From Candidatus Nomurabacteria bacterium (GTDB lineage: Bacteria > Patescibacteriota > Minisyncoccia > Phycocordibacterales > UBA5272): a stretch of DNA of 25,385 bases. The notes beneath the pieces were generated by a model. That model made no database searches and was not told where the DNA came from. It saw only the letters and a program-made list of their open reading frames with translations. A program made the position numbers and the translations under genes. Each line of letters begins with the position of its first letter. The first letter of the stretch is position 1. The DNA lies in assembly GCA_003518045.1 (NCBI GenBank), contig DOZK01000004.1, positions 1 through 25,385 of the forward strand. The letters run 5' to 3'. Positions 1-6,353 of the stretch are shown piece after piece.

Positions 1-192
1 GAAAAAGGTTCTGTTGAACAGATTAATGGATTACTAAGAAGATATTTACCGAGGAAAACTAATCTCAATAATGTTAGTCAACAAGATTTAGATGATATAG
101 CTTGGGAGTTAAACAACAGACCCAGAAAGTGTCTTGGCTACAGGACTCCTTGTGAGGTATTATTAGAACAAGGTGTTGCACTTAGAAATTGA
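1..192 (+). pseudogene. IS30-type transposase, C-terminal end (cut by window edge)
   Basis: The frame is open from the first base to TGA at 190-192 and encodes 63 residues. The reading EKGSVEQINGLLRRYLPR, followed by DIAWELNNRPRKCLGYRTP and a short tail, is the typical end of IS30-family DDE transposases: the catalytic Glu region (E-x-x-N-G-L-L-R-x-Y) followed by NNRPRK.LGY.TP. The beginning lies outside the window, so it cannot be said whether the full gene is intact. It would catalyse cut-and-paste or circle-mediated movement of its own element. A second, unrelated insertion sequence starts 98 bp downstream, so this is a landing zone for mobile elements. Confidence 0.85.
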
Positions 193-289
193 ATGTGGCT
201 AAGATACACACATGGTATATAAACTAATTTTGTTTATCAATTTTCAATTTTCAAAAATACAAACACTGGATTCCCGCCTTCGCGGGAAT
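193..289. other. Spacer between two insertion sequences
   Basis: AT-rich spacer with no coding signal. Its first bases probably hold the right end of the IS30-type element. Its end (270-289) is the left part of a 20-bp palindrome interrupted by the next element. Confidence 0.5.
270..289. repeat. dRS3-like 20-bp palindrome, copy 1 (split by IS481)
   Basis: ATTCCC, 8 variable bases, GGGAAT. The inner bases GCCTTCGC continue the pairing. Directly after it the IS481-type element begins; the missing right flank GACA reappears at 1327-1330 behind the duplicated GGAAT. The left flank ACACTGG is shared with the copies at 16554 and 21197. Confidence 0.85.
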
Positions 290-1321
290 TGTAGAAGTTA
301 CTTAATTCGTTGACAGAATTAAAAACGTAATAAACTTAATTCTGTATGAGATCAACAACAAATAATATAGTTTTAGAAAGAAACTTCATATCTAAATGGA
401 GATTCCTCATTAGGGAATATCAACTGGTAAAAGAACATAGACATGTTAAATATCGTTTCGTAGGAGATTTTTACAAAGCACATAATACAAATAGGCAAAC
501 TTTCTTTAAGTATCACAATAGATATTTAAACAACCCCTCAGATTCTTCATTGTTGCCACAAAAACGAGGACCTAAATGGAAGACAAGAAGACCACATCCT
601 CTGGTAGAAAGAAAAGTAATGGAATTAAGAGAACAAGGAAACAACAGATATGAAATACATAATATACTTAAACCAAAATTAAATAAGTACACACCTTCAC
701 CTTCTGGTGTGTATAATATATTAAAAAGAAATGGTGTTAATAGAAAAACCAAAAAGATGAAGGAAAACAAAAGAGAAATTATTAAGAAAAAAGCTGGAGA
801 AATGGGACATATTGATTGCCATTACTTACCACAATATTTAATCCCTGGAATTAAGAAATTGTTTCTTGTTGGAGTAATTGATGATTACTCACGTCTTGTC
901 TGGGTAGAAGTAGTAACAGATATTACAGCCTTGTCTGTTATGTTTGCTACCATAAGGATTTTTTCTTTTTTCCAAGATGGACATCGTATTAGGTTTGAAG
1001 AGATATTATCTGATAATGGAAGTGGGTTTAAAGGAAATATGGATAAACACCCATTTGAAAGACTTCTAAAAGAGATGAGTATTAAACATCGATATACTAG
1101 ACCAATGAGACCCCAAACTAATGGAAAGATTGAAAGATTTTGGAAAACTTTAGAAGAAGAATTAATTCATGAGACAACTTTTGAATCACTAGAGGAATTT
1201 CTTGAAGAGCTACATCAATATCTTTACTACTATAATTATGAGAGGTTACATTCTTCTCTAAATTATGCACCTCCTGTGGTATTCTTAAAGGAATCTGTCA
1301 ATGAAATATGTAACTAGTACA
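290..1321 (+). mobile_element. Complete IS481-type insertion sequence, 1032 bp
   Basis: The ends are TGT at 290 and ACA at 1319-1321. The outer 30 bp of each end (290-319 and 1292-1321) match as imperfect inverted repeats at 24 of 30 positions and share the block TTGACAGA. GGAAT is found directly outside both ends (285-289 and 1322-1326), which is a 5-bp target duplication. Removing the element and one GGAAT restores a dRS3-like palindrome followed by GACA, the same right flank as the intact copies at 16554, 16671 and 21197. The element carries one transposase gene. The clean ends and duplication suggest a fairly recent insertion. Confidence 0.88.
346..1317 (+). CDS. IS481-family DDE transposase
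   Basis: A 323-residue integrase-core protein that would cut and join the ends of its own element. The N-terminal third (about 1-150) is basic and helix-turn-helix-like, with the segment QTFFKYHNRYLNNP and then the RRPHP linker typical of IS481/IS3 helper regions. The rve catalytic core follows: D157 in GHIDCHYL, D223 in ILSDNGSGF, and E263 in RPQTNGKIERFWKTLEEEL. It ends with YYNYERLHSSLNYAPP, the usual family tail. All three acidic residues are present and the frame is intact, so it is probably active. The stop lies 4 bp inside the right end. No Shine-Dalgarno site precedes the ATG; the TTGACA at 310-315 inside the terminal repeat could act as a -35 box. Confidence 0.92.
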   Translation: MRSTTNNIVLERNFISKWRFLIREYQLVKEHRHVKYRFVGDFYKAHNTNRQTFFKYHNRYLNNPSDSSLLPQKRGPKWKTRRPHPLVERKVMELREQGNNRYEIHNILKPKLNKYTPSPSGVYNILKRNGVNRKTKKMKENKREIIKKKAGEMGHIDCHYLPQYLIPGIKKLFLVGVIDDYSRLVWVEVVTDITALSVMFATIRIFSFFQDGHRIRFEEILSDNGSGFKGNMDKHPFERLLKEMSIKHRYTRPMRPQTNGKIERFWKTLEEELIHETTFESLEEFLEELHQYLYYYNYERLHSSLNYAPPVVFLKESVNEICN

Positions 1322-1359
1322 GGAATGACAAATACAACAACATAAATACTACTTACTGC

Positions 1360-1551
1360 CGTTAGAGAAAAATTGCTTTAGATGCGAGGCATGAAAGAGA
1401 AAATAATTTTACTCTTGAATTTTAGATAAGCCAGAAATTGCCTCAGATACGAGGAGTCTAGAAATTTTATGAGGAAGCTGTACCTAAATGTACAGTGACC
1501 GAATAAAATTTCGTAACGACAAAGTAGATGAGGTAATTTATGGCTTATCTA
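1360..1551. other. Nested inverted-repeat element, candidate structured RNA or small non-autonomous mobile element
   Basis: Four stems nest in the 3' part. Outermost, 1423-1433 pairs with 1541-1551 (11 bp, perfect). Then 1435-1445 pairs with 1529-1539 (11 bp with one G-U), 1461-1470 with 1503-1512 (10 bp, perfect), and the apical hairpin CTGTAC/GTACAG at 1478-1495. The 5' part (1364-1415) has its own stem, 1364-1374 with 1405-1415. The sequence AAATTGC-YTY-AGATRCGAGG occurs twice, at 1370-1389 and 1435-1454, each time at the end of a stem. No ORF is present. The outer right arm covers the ftsI stop codon. I do not recognise it as a named RNA family. Confidence 0.6.
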
Positions 1552-3296
1552 TCAGGGGGGACTTCGTAGTAGGATATAAGAAACTTCACCATCTTATAAA
1601 ACGGCTCCGTCAACGTCGCTGATGCATACTCTGCGCCCTTTGGATACGTTTGGAAAAGGAAAATAATATATTTCGGCTCATAAGCTGGGAAATAACCAAA
1701 GAATGAGTGTAAATATCTGTCATCATAATATCCACCTCCTGGCTTTACCATTTGAGCTGTTCCAGTTTTTGCTGCAACTGAATAATGATCCATTTTTCGA
1801 GCGCCATTTGCAAGTGCTGTGTCTACCACATGTACTAGCATACGAGAAATTTTCTCACTACTTTCTTTTGTAATTACTTGTGTCCCATTATTTGCTACAA
1901 CTTTTTTCGTCTCACCATTTTTATAAATAATAGTATCCACAACGTGAGGATTAACTAAAACACCACCATTGCCAAGCACAGCCAAAGCACGAATAGTTTG
2001 TATTGGTGTAATAGCAATACCTTGACCGAAACCAGCTGTCGCACTATCAACAAAAACTTTACTATCCAAATTTTTTGTAAGCCCGCTCGCCTCAGATGGT
2101 AAATCAATTCCGGTATCTTCTCCTATTCCAAATTCTTTAAAGTACTCAGCAAACTTTTTTGCACCTAATTGTTCAACGAGAAAAACAGTTCCAACATTAA
2201 GAGATTTATCCAAAATTGTTTGAATGGGAGTATTAGGCCCGCGTGCTTTGCCATCAAAATTTTTAACTTTATAACCATTTAAATCTCTGAAACCAGTATC
2301 ATTATAAGTTGTTTGTTCATTTACAGCACCAGCATCAAGTGCGCTTGCCATAGTTATCGGCTTTATAATACTTCCCATTTCATAGACACCAGAAATTAAT
2401 TGATTACTAAAAACACTTTGGTCTTTTACTTCTCCATATTTATTTGGATTAAAAGATGGCAATCCATCCATGGCAAGTATCGCACCTGTTTGTGGATCCA
2501 TAATAATTCCTCCGACAGTATCAGAATTCCACTGTTTCTTTGTCTCAACTAAAGCACTATGCAACGCTCTTTCTACCTCTACGTCTATTGTTAAAACAAG
2601 ATCCCCTTCTTCTTGATTTTGATTTGAGATAATTGTTTTCTCTACATCAGTAAATAATTCTGCAAAGAAATTAATTGTGTGGCCTAAACTATCACGCGAG
2701 AGAACATCATCATAATATTTTTCTATACCATATTGACCACCAACACGCACACCGTTGTTTCCAACAAATCCAAAAACTTTTGAGCCAATGTCATTTTGTG
2801 GATAAGCTCTTTTACTATCTTTTACAAAACTTACACCTTTTATTTTCTTAGCACGAATAAGGGCAACAGTATCTTCTCCAACATCCTTTGCAATTTCTTC
2901 ATAGGGGTCATTTATTTTACTTGCTTTAGCAAAAAATTCTTCTTTATCTAAAGTTACATAAGAATTAAGAGTATTGTAGGCGGCCTCTTTATCCACAATA
3001 ACTGTGGGGTCAATTGCAATGCGATATTCTGTAATAAGTTGAGCGGCAGGAATTGGGTCTCCATTTCGATGAGACAAAAATATATTTCCTCTATCAAAAG
3101 AAGCTCGCGCAGATGATACATATTGTCTATCAGCTAATGAAGTATAATAATTATGTTTTATTACTTGAATATAAAATGCTCTGAGAATAACAACGGATGC
3201 CAAAAAAAGTACAAAGTACATTACAATTCTAATACGATAGGCTGAACGCTCTACATGTTCTGTAGGCGTTGTTTCTTGTTTCTTTTTTATACCCAT
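1545..3296 (-). CDS. ftsI: Division-type penicillin-binding protein (FtsI/PBP3-like transpeptidase)
   Basis: A 583-residue class B PBP that cross-links septal peptidoglycan by transpeptidation between stem peptides, working at the division site with FtsW. A basic cytoplasmic start is followed by one membrane anchor (about 22-46), the non-catalytic dimerisation domain (about 60-215, with the short SSARASFDRGNIF entry motif), and then the transpeptidase domain. The catalytic motifs are all present: S309-I-I-K312 (SxxK), S365-L-N367 (SxN) and K510-T-G512 (KTG). The length is usual for the family. The gene starts 1 bp after the ftsL-like stop, so it is translated in the same operon, and no ribosome site is visible. 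Its last codons and stop lie in the right arm of the palindromic element at 1360-1551. Confidence 0.93.
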   Translation of the reverse strand: MGIKKKQETTPTEHVERSAYRIRIVMYFVLFLASVVILRAFYIQVIKHNYYTSLADRQYVSSARASFDRGNIFLSHRNGDPIPAAQLITEYRIAIDPTVIVDKEAAYNTLNSYVTLDKEEFFAKASKINDPYEEIAKDVGEDTVALIRAKKIKGVSFVKDSKRAYPQNDIGSKVFGFVGNNGVRVGGQYGIEKYYDDVLSRDSLGHTINFFAELFTDVEKTIISNQNQEEGDLVLTIDVEVERALHSALVETKKQWNSDTVGGIIMDPQTGAILAMDGLPSFNPNKYGEVKDQSVFSNQLISGVYEMGSIIKPITMASALDAGAVNEQTTYNDTGFRDLNGYKVKNFDGKARGPNTPIQTILDKSLNVGTVFLVEQLGAKKFAEYFKEFGIGEDTGIDLPSEASGLTKNLDSKVFVDSATAGFGQGIAITPIQTIRALAVLGNGGVLVNPHVVDTIIYKNGETKKVVANNGTQVITKESSEKISRMLVHVVDTALANGARKMDHYSVAAKTGTAQMVKPGGGYYDDRYLHSFFGYFPAYEPKYIIFLFQTYPKGAEYASATLTEPFYKMVKFLISYYEVPPDR

Positions 3297-3297
3297 A

Positions 3298-3618
3298 TTA
3301 ATGAGTATACAATAAAGAGAAGCTTGCTATTGGGTCTTTACGAACAGCAAAAGTTGTATTTTCAATACGCGTAAAATTATGCTCTGCTAAAACAGAATCA
3401 TTTATATTTGCAACCTCGTTAGAATAACGAGCCTCTAGCGCAGAAACTTGGGAAGATAAATCTTTTACGGCAAGAAGATTTTGTTTACGTTCAATTACAG
3501 AAAAAACTAAGGAAAGTAGAATTATACAATATACAACTGCTAAAACTAAAAGTGTTGCAAACATTGTGTTTATAATTCTCTGATAAAAATTTTGTTGTGT
3601 AAAGTGTTTTGCTAGCAT
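3298..3618 (-). CDS. ftsL: FtsL-like small division membrane protein
   Basis: A 106-residue bitopic protein. The N-terminus is short, one strong membrane segment spans about 17-42, and a heptad-like stretch (about 43-72, KQNLLAVKDLSSQVSALEARY) follows that could form a coiled coil. FtsL proteins have little sequence identity, so the name rests on size, topology and position between rsmH and ftsI, which is the standard dcw order. In that role it would link FtsB/FtsQ-type partners to the FtsWI synthase. The start overlaps the end of rsmH by 7 nt, which suggests translational coupling. No Shine-Dalgarno site is visible. Confidence 0.75.
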   Translation of the reverse strand: MLAKHFTQQNFYQRIINTMFATLLVLAVVYCIILLSLVFSVIERKQNLLAVKDLSSQVSALEARYSNEVANINDSVLAEHNFTRIENTTFAVRKDPIASFSLLYTH

Positions 3619-4505
3619 ATTTTTTCTACTATTCTTAATTGAGCGCTTCGTGAACGTGGGTTTTCTTTTAATTCTTCCTCTCCCGGCACTATTGCTTTTT
3701 TATTTATCATTTTTAAAGTTTCACTCTTGGCACGTAATCCCTGTTTAACTATTCTGTCTTCTGTGCTATGAAATGTGATTATGCATGCGCGTCCATTTAA
3801 ATTTAAAACTTTTGGTAGAGCATCGATTAAATCATTTATGCTTCCTATTTCATCATTCACTGCCATTCTCAGTGCTTGGAATGTTTTTGTTGCAAAGTGA
3901 GTCTTGCGATGGCGGTACATTGCTGGAACTGCACTTGCGATAATGTCTACCAGCTCGTGAGTAGTAGCTATCGGCTTTTCTTTACGTCTCTCAATAATTC
4001 TGTGTGCGATACGGTGTGAATATGTTTCATCCGCAAACCCGTATAAAATATCTGCTATTGTATCTTCACTCCAGTTATTGATGATTTCATAAGCAGTCGT
4101 CTGGTCTTCTCTTTCACTAGCATCGAAAGTCATTTTTAATGGCTCATCGAAACGGAAAGAAAATCCCCTGCCTGATTCATCTAATTCTTCTGAAGATAAT
4201 CCTAGGTCAGCCAGCACTCCATCTACGTTTTCTATTTTTAAATTTTCTAAAATAGAAGCTAGGTGTCTAAAATTTGAATGAAAAAAGTGTATCTCTGGTT
4301 TGTTTTTTATCTTTTCTAATTTTTCTCTAGCTTCCACTAAAGCTTCATTATCAAGATCTATACAAATGAGAGTTCCTTTCTCACCGACCGCCTTCGCTAT
4401 CTCTATACTGTGTCCTCCACGATTTGTTGTGCAGTCTACATATATTCCACCCTTCTTAATTTGTAGGCCATCTATGGATTCTTTTAGGAGGACAGGAAGG
4501 TGCAT
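3612..4505 (-). CDS. rsmH: 16S rRNA (cytosine-1402-N4)-methyltransferase
   Basis: A 297-residue SAM-dependent enzyme that methylates N4 of C1402 in the ribosomal P site (formerly MraW). The sequence shows the SAM-binding loop VDCTTNRGGHS (about 23-33), the motif ADLGLSSEELD with RGFSFR behind it (about 99-118), ATKTFQALRMAVNDE, the motif ITFHSTEDRIVK (243-254) and the C-terminal NPRSRSAQLR (282-291). The first glycine positions of the SAM loop (usually DGTFGxGGHS) are replaced by CTTN here, but the GGHS half is kept. The second gene of the mraZ operon, 65 nt after mraZ, and it overlaps ftsL by 7 nt. The 5' spacer is made of CTTTCTAC-like micro-repeats. Confidence 0.95.
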   Translation of the reverse strand: MHLPVLLKESIDGLQIKKGGIYVDCTTNRGGHSIEIAKAVGEKGTLICIDLDNEALVEAREKLEKIKNKPEIHFFHSNFRHLASILENLKIENVDGVLADLGLSSEELDESGRGFSFRFDEPLKMTFDASEREDQTTAYEIINNWSEDTIADILYGFADETYSHRIAHRIIERRKEKPIATTHELVDIIASAVPAMYRHRKTHFATKTFQALRMAVNDEIGSINDLIDALPKVLNLNGRACIITFHSTEDRIVKQGLRAKSETLKMINKKAIVPGEEELKENPRSRSAQLRIVEKIC

Positions 4506-4555
4506 AGTAGAAAGTGGAGGGTAGAAAGTAGAAGGTAGATTACAAATAATTTCTT
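4506..4555. repeat. Micro-repeat spacer before rsmH
   Basis: Three to four imperfect copies of TAGAAAGT(G/A)GA or TAGAAGGTAG lie on the plus strand; read with the genes they form a pyrimidine-rich leader ending at the rsmH ATG. This is the same type of spacer, with a different word, as at 4991-5031, 14721-14760, 20451-20490 and 22635-22670. Confidence 0.6.
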
Positions 4556-4990
4556 TTAGAGGATGCCGAGGTCGCTTAGTTTTGCAGCGAGGACATCTGC
4601 TTCACCGCTTACTTTTGTGGTGAAGTTATTCCAAGCATCTTCATCCCAGATTTCTACACGTGAGTGCATACCTGCGATGACGACTTTGCTTCCTAACTTT
4701 GCAAAGGTCTTTAAGGTGTCTGGGATAACAATACGACCTGCGGCATCAACGTCTGTTTCAAATGCATTTCCTAAAATAAAACGATTGAAGTCGCGAGTGT
4801 CTTTGTTACCAAATCCACCTTGTGATAATTTCTCTGCTACTTTCTCCCATTCTTTAACTGGGAAAACAAATAATGAACTATCTAGCCCGTTGGTTACTAC
4901 AACTTTCTTCCCTAAATCCGCGCGCCACTTTGAAGGTAGCGTGAGTCGTTTTTTTGGATCGAGGTCGTGTGTATATTGGCCAATCAGCAT
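4556..4990 (-). CDS. mraZ: MraZ, DNA-binding regulator of the division cluster
   Basis: A 144-residue protein with two SpoVT/AbrB-type half-domains. The first DxxxR signature is at 11-23 (DPKKRLTLPSKWR) and the second at 82-90 (DAAGRIVIP). Length and spacing are typical. MraZ forms ring-like oligomers and binds tandem TGGGN boxes in its own promoter, usually repressing the dcw cluster. Matching boxes are found upstream at 5138-5172, so self-regulation is well supported here. First gene of the operon mraZ-rsmH-ftsL-ftsI. The start follows a micro-repeat leader and has no Shine-Dalgarno site. A 145-residue ORF on the opposite strand is a shadow of this gene. Confidence 0.96.
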   Translation of the reverse strand: MLIGQYTHDLDPKKRLTLPSKWRADLGKKVVVTNGLDSSLFVFPVKEWEKVAEKLSQGGFGNKDTRDFNRFILGNAFETDVDAAGRIVIPDTLKTFAKLGSKVVIAGMHSRVEIWDEDAWNNFTTKVSGEADVLAAKLSDLGIL

Positions 4991-5034
4991 AGGTAGTTGA
5001 TAGTTAATGGTTGGTAGTTAATAGTTAATTCAAA
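4991..5034. repeat. Micro-repeat spacer before mraZ
   Basis: Imperfect copies of TAGTTAATAGTTAA and TAGTTGATAG lie in the mraZ 5' leader. On the gene strand this reads as ATTAACTATTAACTACC. A separate small hairpin (5053-5061 with 5065-5073, loop AAT) lies further upstream in the leader. Confidence 0.6.
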
Positions 5035-5137
5035 TTCCATACCAACCAAATTTTAATTTTCAATGAAAATTAATTAGAAACGAGATAAAAAATTTAGTGG
5101 ATTTAAAAGTTTAAAATTTTTAGACTTTTGATAAAGC

Positions 5138-5172
5138 TCCCACTTCACCCCACTGCAAACCATTATACTCCA
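5138..5172 (-). promoter_or_regulatory. mraZ promoter with four MraZ boxes
   Basis: Read on the minus strand: TGGAG (5168-5172), TGGTT (5158-5162), TGGGG (5148-5152) and TGGGA (5138-5142), each separated by exactly 5 nt. The last two fit the TGGGN-N5-TGGGN operator known for MraZ; the first two keep TGG and the spacing. A TATAAT -10 box (5162-5167) lies between and partly inside boxes 1 and 2, so bound MraZ would cover the core promoter. No good -35 box was seen. Confidence 0.78.
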
Positions 5173-5210
5173 CTTTAATATTAAAGACCTAGGAAAAGCC
5201 TGTGGATAAG

Positions 5211-5252
5211 ACCAAAAAGCCCAGCAAACATTAGTTTGCTGGGCTTTTTGGT
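5211..5252. terminator. Bidirectional hairpin terminator
   Basis: Perfect 19-bp arms (5211-5229 and 5234-5252) around the loop ATTA. A CCAAAAAG/CTTTTTGG base gives a U-run on either strand. On the minus strand it ends the small gene at 5344-5538 and insulates the mraZ promoter just downstream. Confidence 0.88.
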
Positions 5253-5343
5253 AATTTTTAGCCAGCCTTGCCGGCGAGGCAGGTTTTTAATTTTTAGTTT
5301 TTATTTAATACAAATTATGATGATGCCCTATTTGTACATATTT
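5253..5343. repeat. Spacer with GC-rich imperfect palindrome (about 5263-5284)
   Basis: The plus strand has CCAGCCTTGCCGGCGAGGCAGG, an inverted repeat centred on GCCGGC with two mismatches, in an otherwise AT-rich spacer. The rest of the stretch shows no gene. Confidence 0.5.
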
Positions 5344-5538
5344 TTATATTACCGCGGATATGTTTTTTACTTCTTTTATTTTTAATGCTTTGGTCGCACG
5401 ATTAAAAATACTATCAACTTTTTTTGAATTTTTAGATTTTACAATTTTAGGAAAACTTTCATATAAAAACTTTGGAATTATAACAAAATCTTGCTTTCCA
5501 AACATTTTTATATATTCTTTTGGTATTGTTATTGACAT
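5344..5538 (-). CDS. Small antitoxin-like protein, function unknown
   Basis: A 64-residue ORF beginning MSITIPKEYIKMFGKQDF, continuing with a hydrophobic/aromatic segment and a Lys-rich end (KNSKKVDSIFNRATKALKIKEVK). The opening xxTIPKEY and the FVIIP repeat of the same idea resemble short antitoxin-like proteins with a strand-type DNA-binding start, but no definite family motif is visible. No toxin gene is next to it. It has its own terminator (5211-5252) and about 40 nt of AT-rich upstream sequence that could hold a promoter. An overlapping plus-strand ORF of 62 codons exists; I prefer the minus strand because it fits terminator position and residue mix. It may not be expressed. Confidence 0.5.
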   Translation of the reverse strand: MSITIPKEYIKMFGKQDFVIIPKFLYESFPKIVKSKNSKKVDSIFNRATKALKIKEVKNISAVI

Positions 5539-5577
5539 ACAAATATAATATTATGTATTAACAAAAAATGAAAATAC

Positions 5578-5600
5578 AAAAAACCAGCACGGAGGCTGGC
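5578..5600 (-). terminator. Terminator of the ClpA-N-domain gene
   Basis: On the minus strand CCAGC, a 6-nt loop, and GCTGG (5584-5599) are followed by six U (A-run 5578-5583). It lies 43 nt after the stop codon. Confidence 0.8.
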
Positions 5601-5642
5601 TTTAAGGAAGCTGAACGTTTGGGTTCAGGTAGCTGATGAAAC

Positions 5643-6227
5643 TTACTTGATACCTGGAAACTCCACCGTTGAGTCTTTGAAAAACTCTTCAAGCTCAAGC
5701 CGAGTCAGTTGATTTTTTTCAACCAATTCATAGAGTCTGTTTAATGAAGATGCCTTGGCTCGATAATAGAAAAAATTTTCTTCTTGCCCAGTAGACTTAT
5801 TCTGCCCGCTTGGTTTTGTCATACCACGGACAACAAAGTCAATTACGTCTTGCCTAGTCAGACCTTCTTGGGTCAGAAAATCCACAGCCTGAGAGTCCCT
5901 CTCTCCAAAAATCCCAACCAAAAGATGTGCTCCCGTTGTGGATAGTGGGTTATATTGCTTTGCACGTTGAATTGAACGAAAACATCCAAGTGACTGGCGA
6001 GGATCGGAATCAACTCCAGTAACCAGAGGAGTGACAGCGTTGATAAACTCGCTGAGTGAGATTTTGAGCTTATCAATATCAATGGAGCAAGCTTGGAGAA
6101 TCTCAACTGTTCTTGAGTCTTCCAACAAAGCGAGGAGCAAATGCTCCACTGTGAAAAACTCATGCCGCGATACCTTAGCTGAAATCATTGCCGTCATAAG
6201 ACAAGCGCGAAGTTCTTGAGAAATCAT
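5643..6227 (-). CDS. Free-standing ClpA/ClpC-type N-domain protein (no ATPase)
   Basis: A 194-residue protein. Residues 1-144 follow the double four-helix repeat of the ClpA N-domain closely: ISQELRACLMTAMISAKVSRHEF-TVEHLLLALLED, then QACSIDIDKL, then SFIN/TP, then the second half FRSIQRAKQY, GAHLLVGIFGERDSQAVDFL and VIDFVVRGMTK. In ClpA this domain docks substrates and the adaptor ClpS. A further 50 residues (FFYYRAKASSLNRLYELVEKNQL and an acidic end) match nothing I recognise. There is no Walker motif and no AAA+ module, so it cannot unfold proteins by itself. An adaptor, decoy or substrate-delivery role is inference. It has a clear AAAGGAAAA ribosome site 5 nt before ATG and its own terminator. 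It is GC-richer than its neighbours, which suggests transfer. Confidence 0.85.
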   Translation of the reverse strand: MISQELRACLMTAMISAKVSRHEFFTVEHLLLALLEDSRTVEILQACSIDIDKLKISLSEFINAVTPLVTGVDSDPRQSLGCFRSIQRAKQYNPLSTTGAHLLVGIFGERDSQAVDFLTQEGLTRQDVIDFVVRGMTKPSGQNKSTGQEENFFYYRAKASSLNRLYELVEKNQLTRLELEEFFKDSTVEFPGIK

Positions 6228-6318
6228 AATTTTCCTTTCGGGAAAAAGTTAATGGGTTTATACATTCCCTTTTTACAGGGTTCAGTAATAAACACTACTC
6301 TTTTTTATAATAAATTGC

Positions 6319-6342
6319 AAAAGCACGACCGGTCGCGCTTTG
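6319..6342 (-). terminator. Terminator of the lysS-solenoid-kinase-like unit
   Basis: A 20-bp inverted repeat with one mismatch (6321-6330 with 6331-6340, AAGCACGACC/GGTCGCGCTT). Read on the minus strand it ends in GCTTTTGC, 14 nt after the stop of the 443-residue gene. It is GC-rich in an AT-rich spacer. Confidence 0.75.
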
Positions 6343-6353
6343 TGGGTTTATTT

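Noticed and set aside
2797..2997. Two further perfect DnaA-box 9-mers (2797-2805 and 2989-2997)
   Set aside because: Both lie inside ftsI and are explained by normal codons (AYPQ and IVDKE). Treated as chance.
4563..5000. 145-codon ORF antisense to mraZ
   Set aside because: mraZ has clear family motifs in the other frame; the antisense reading is low in meaning and has no start signals.
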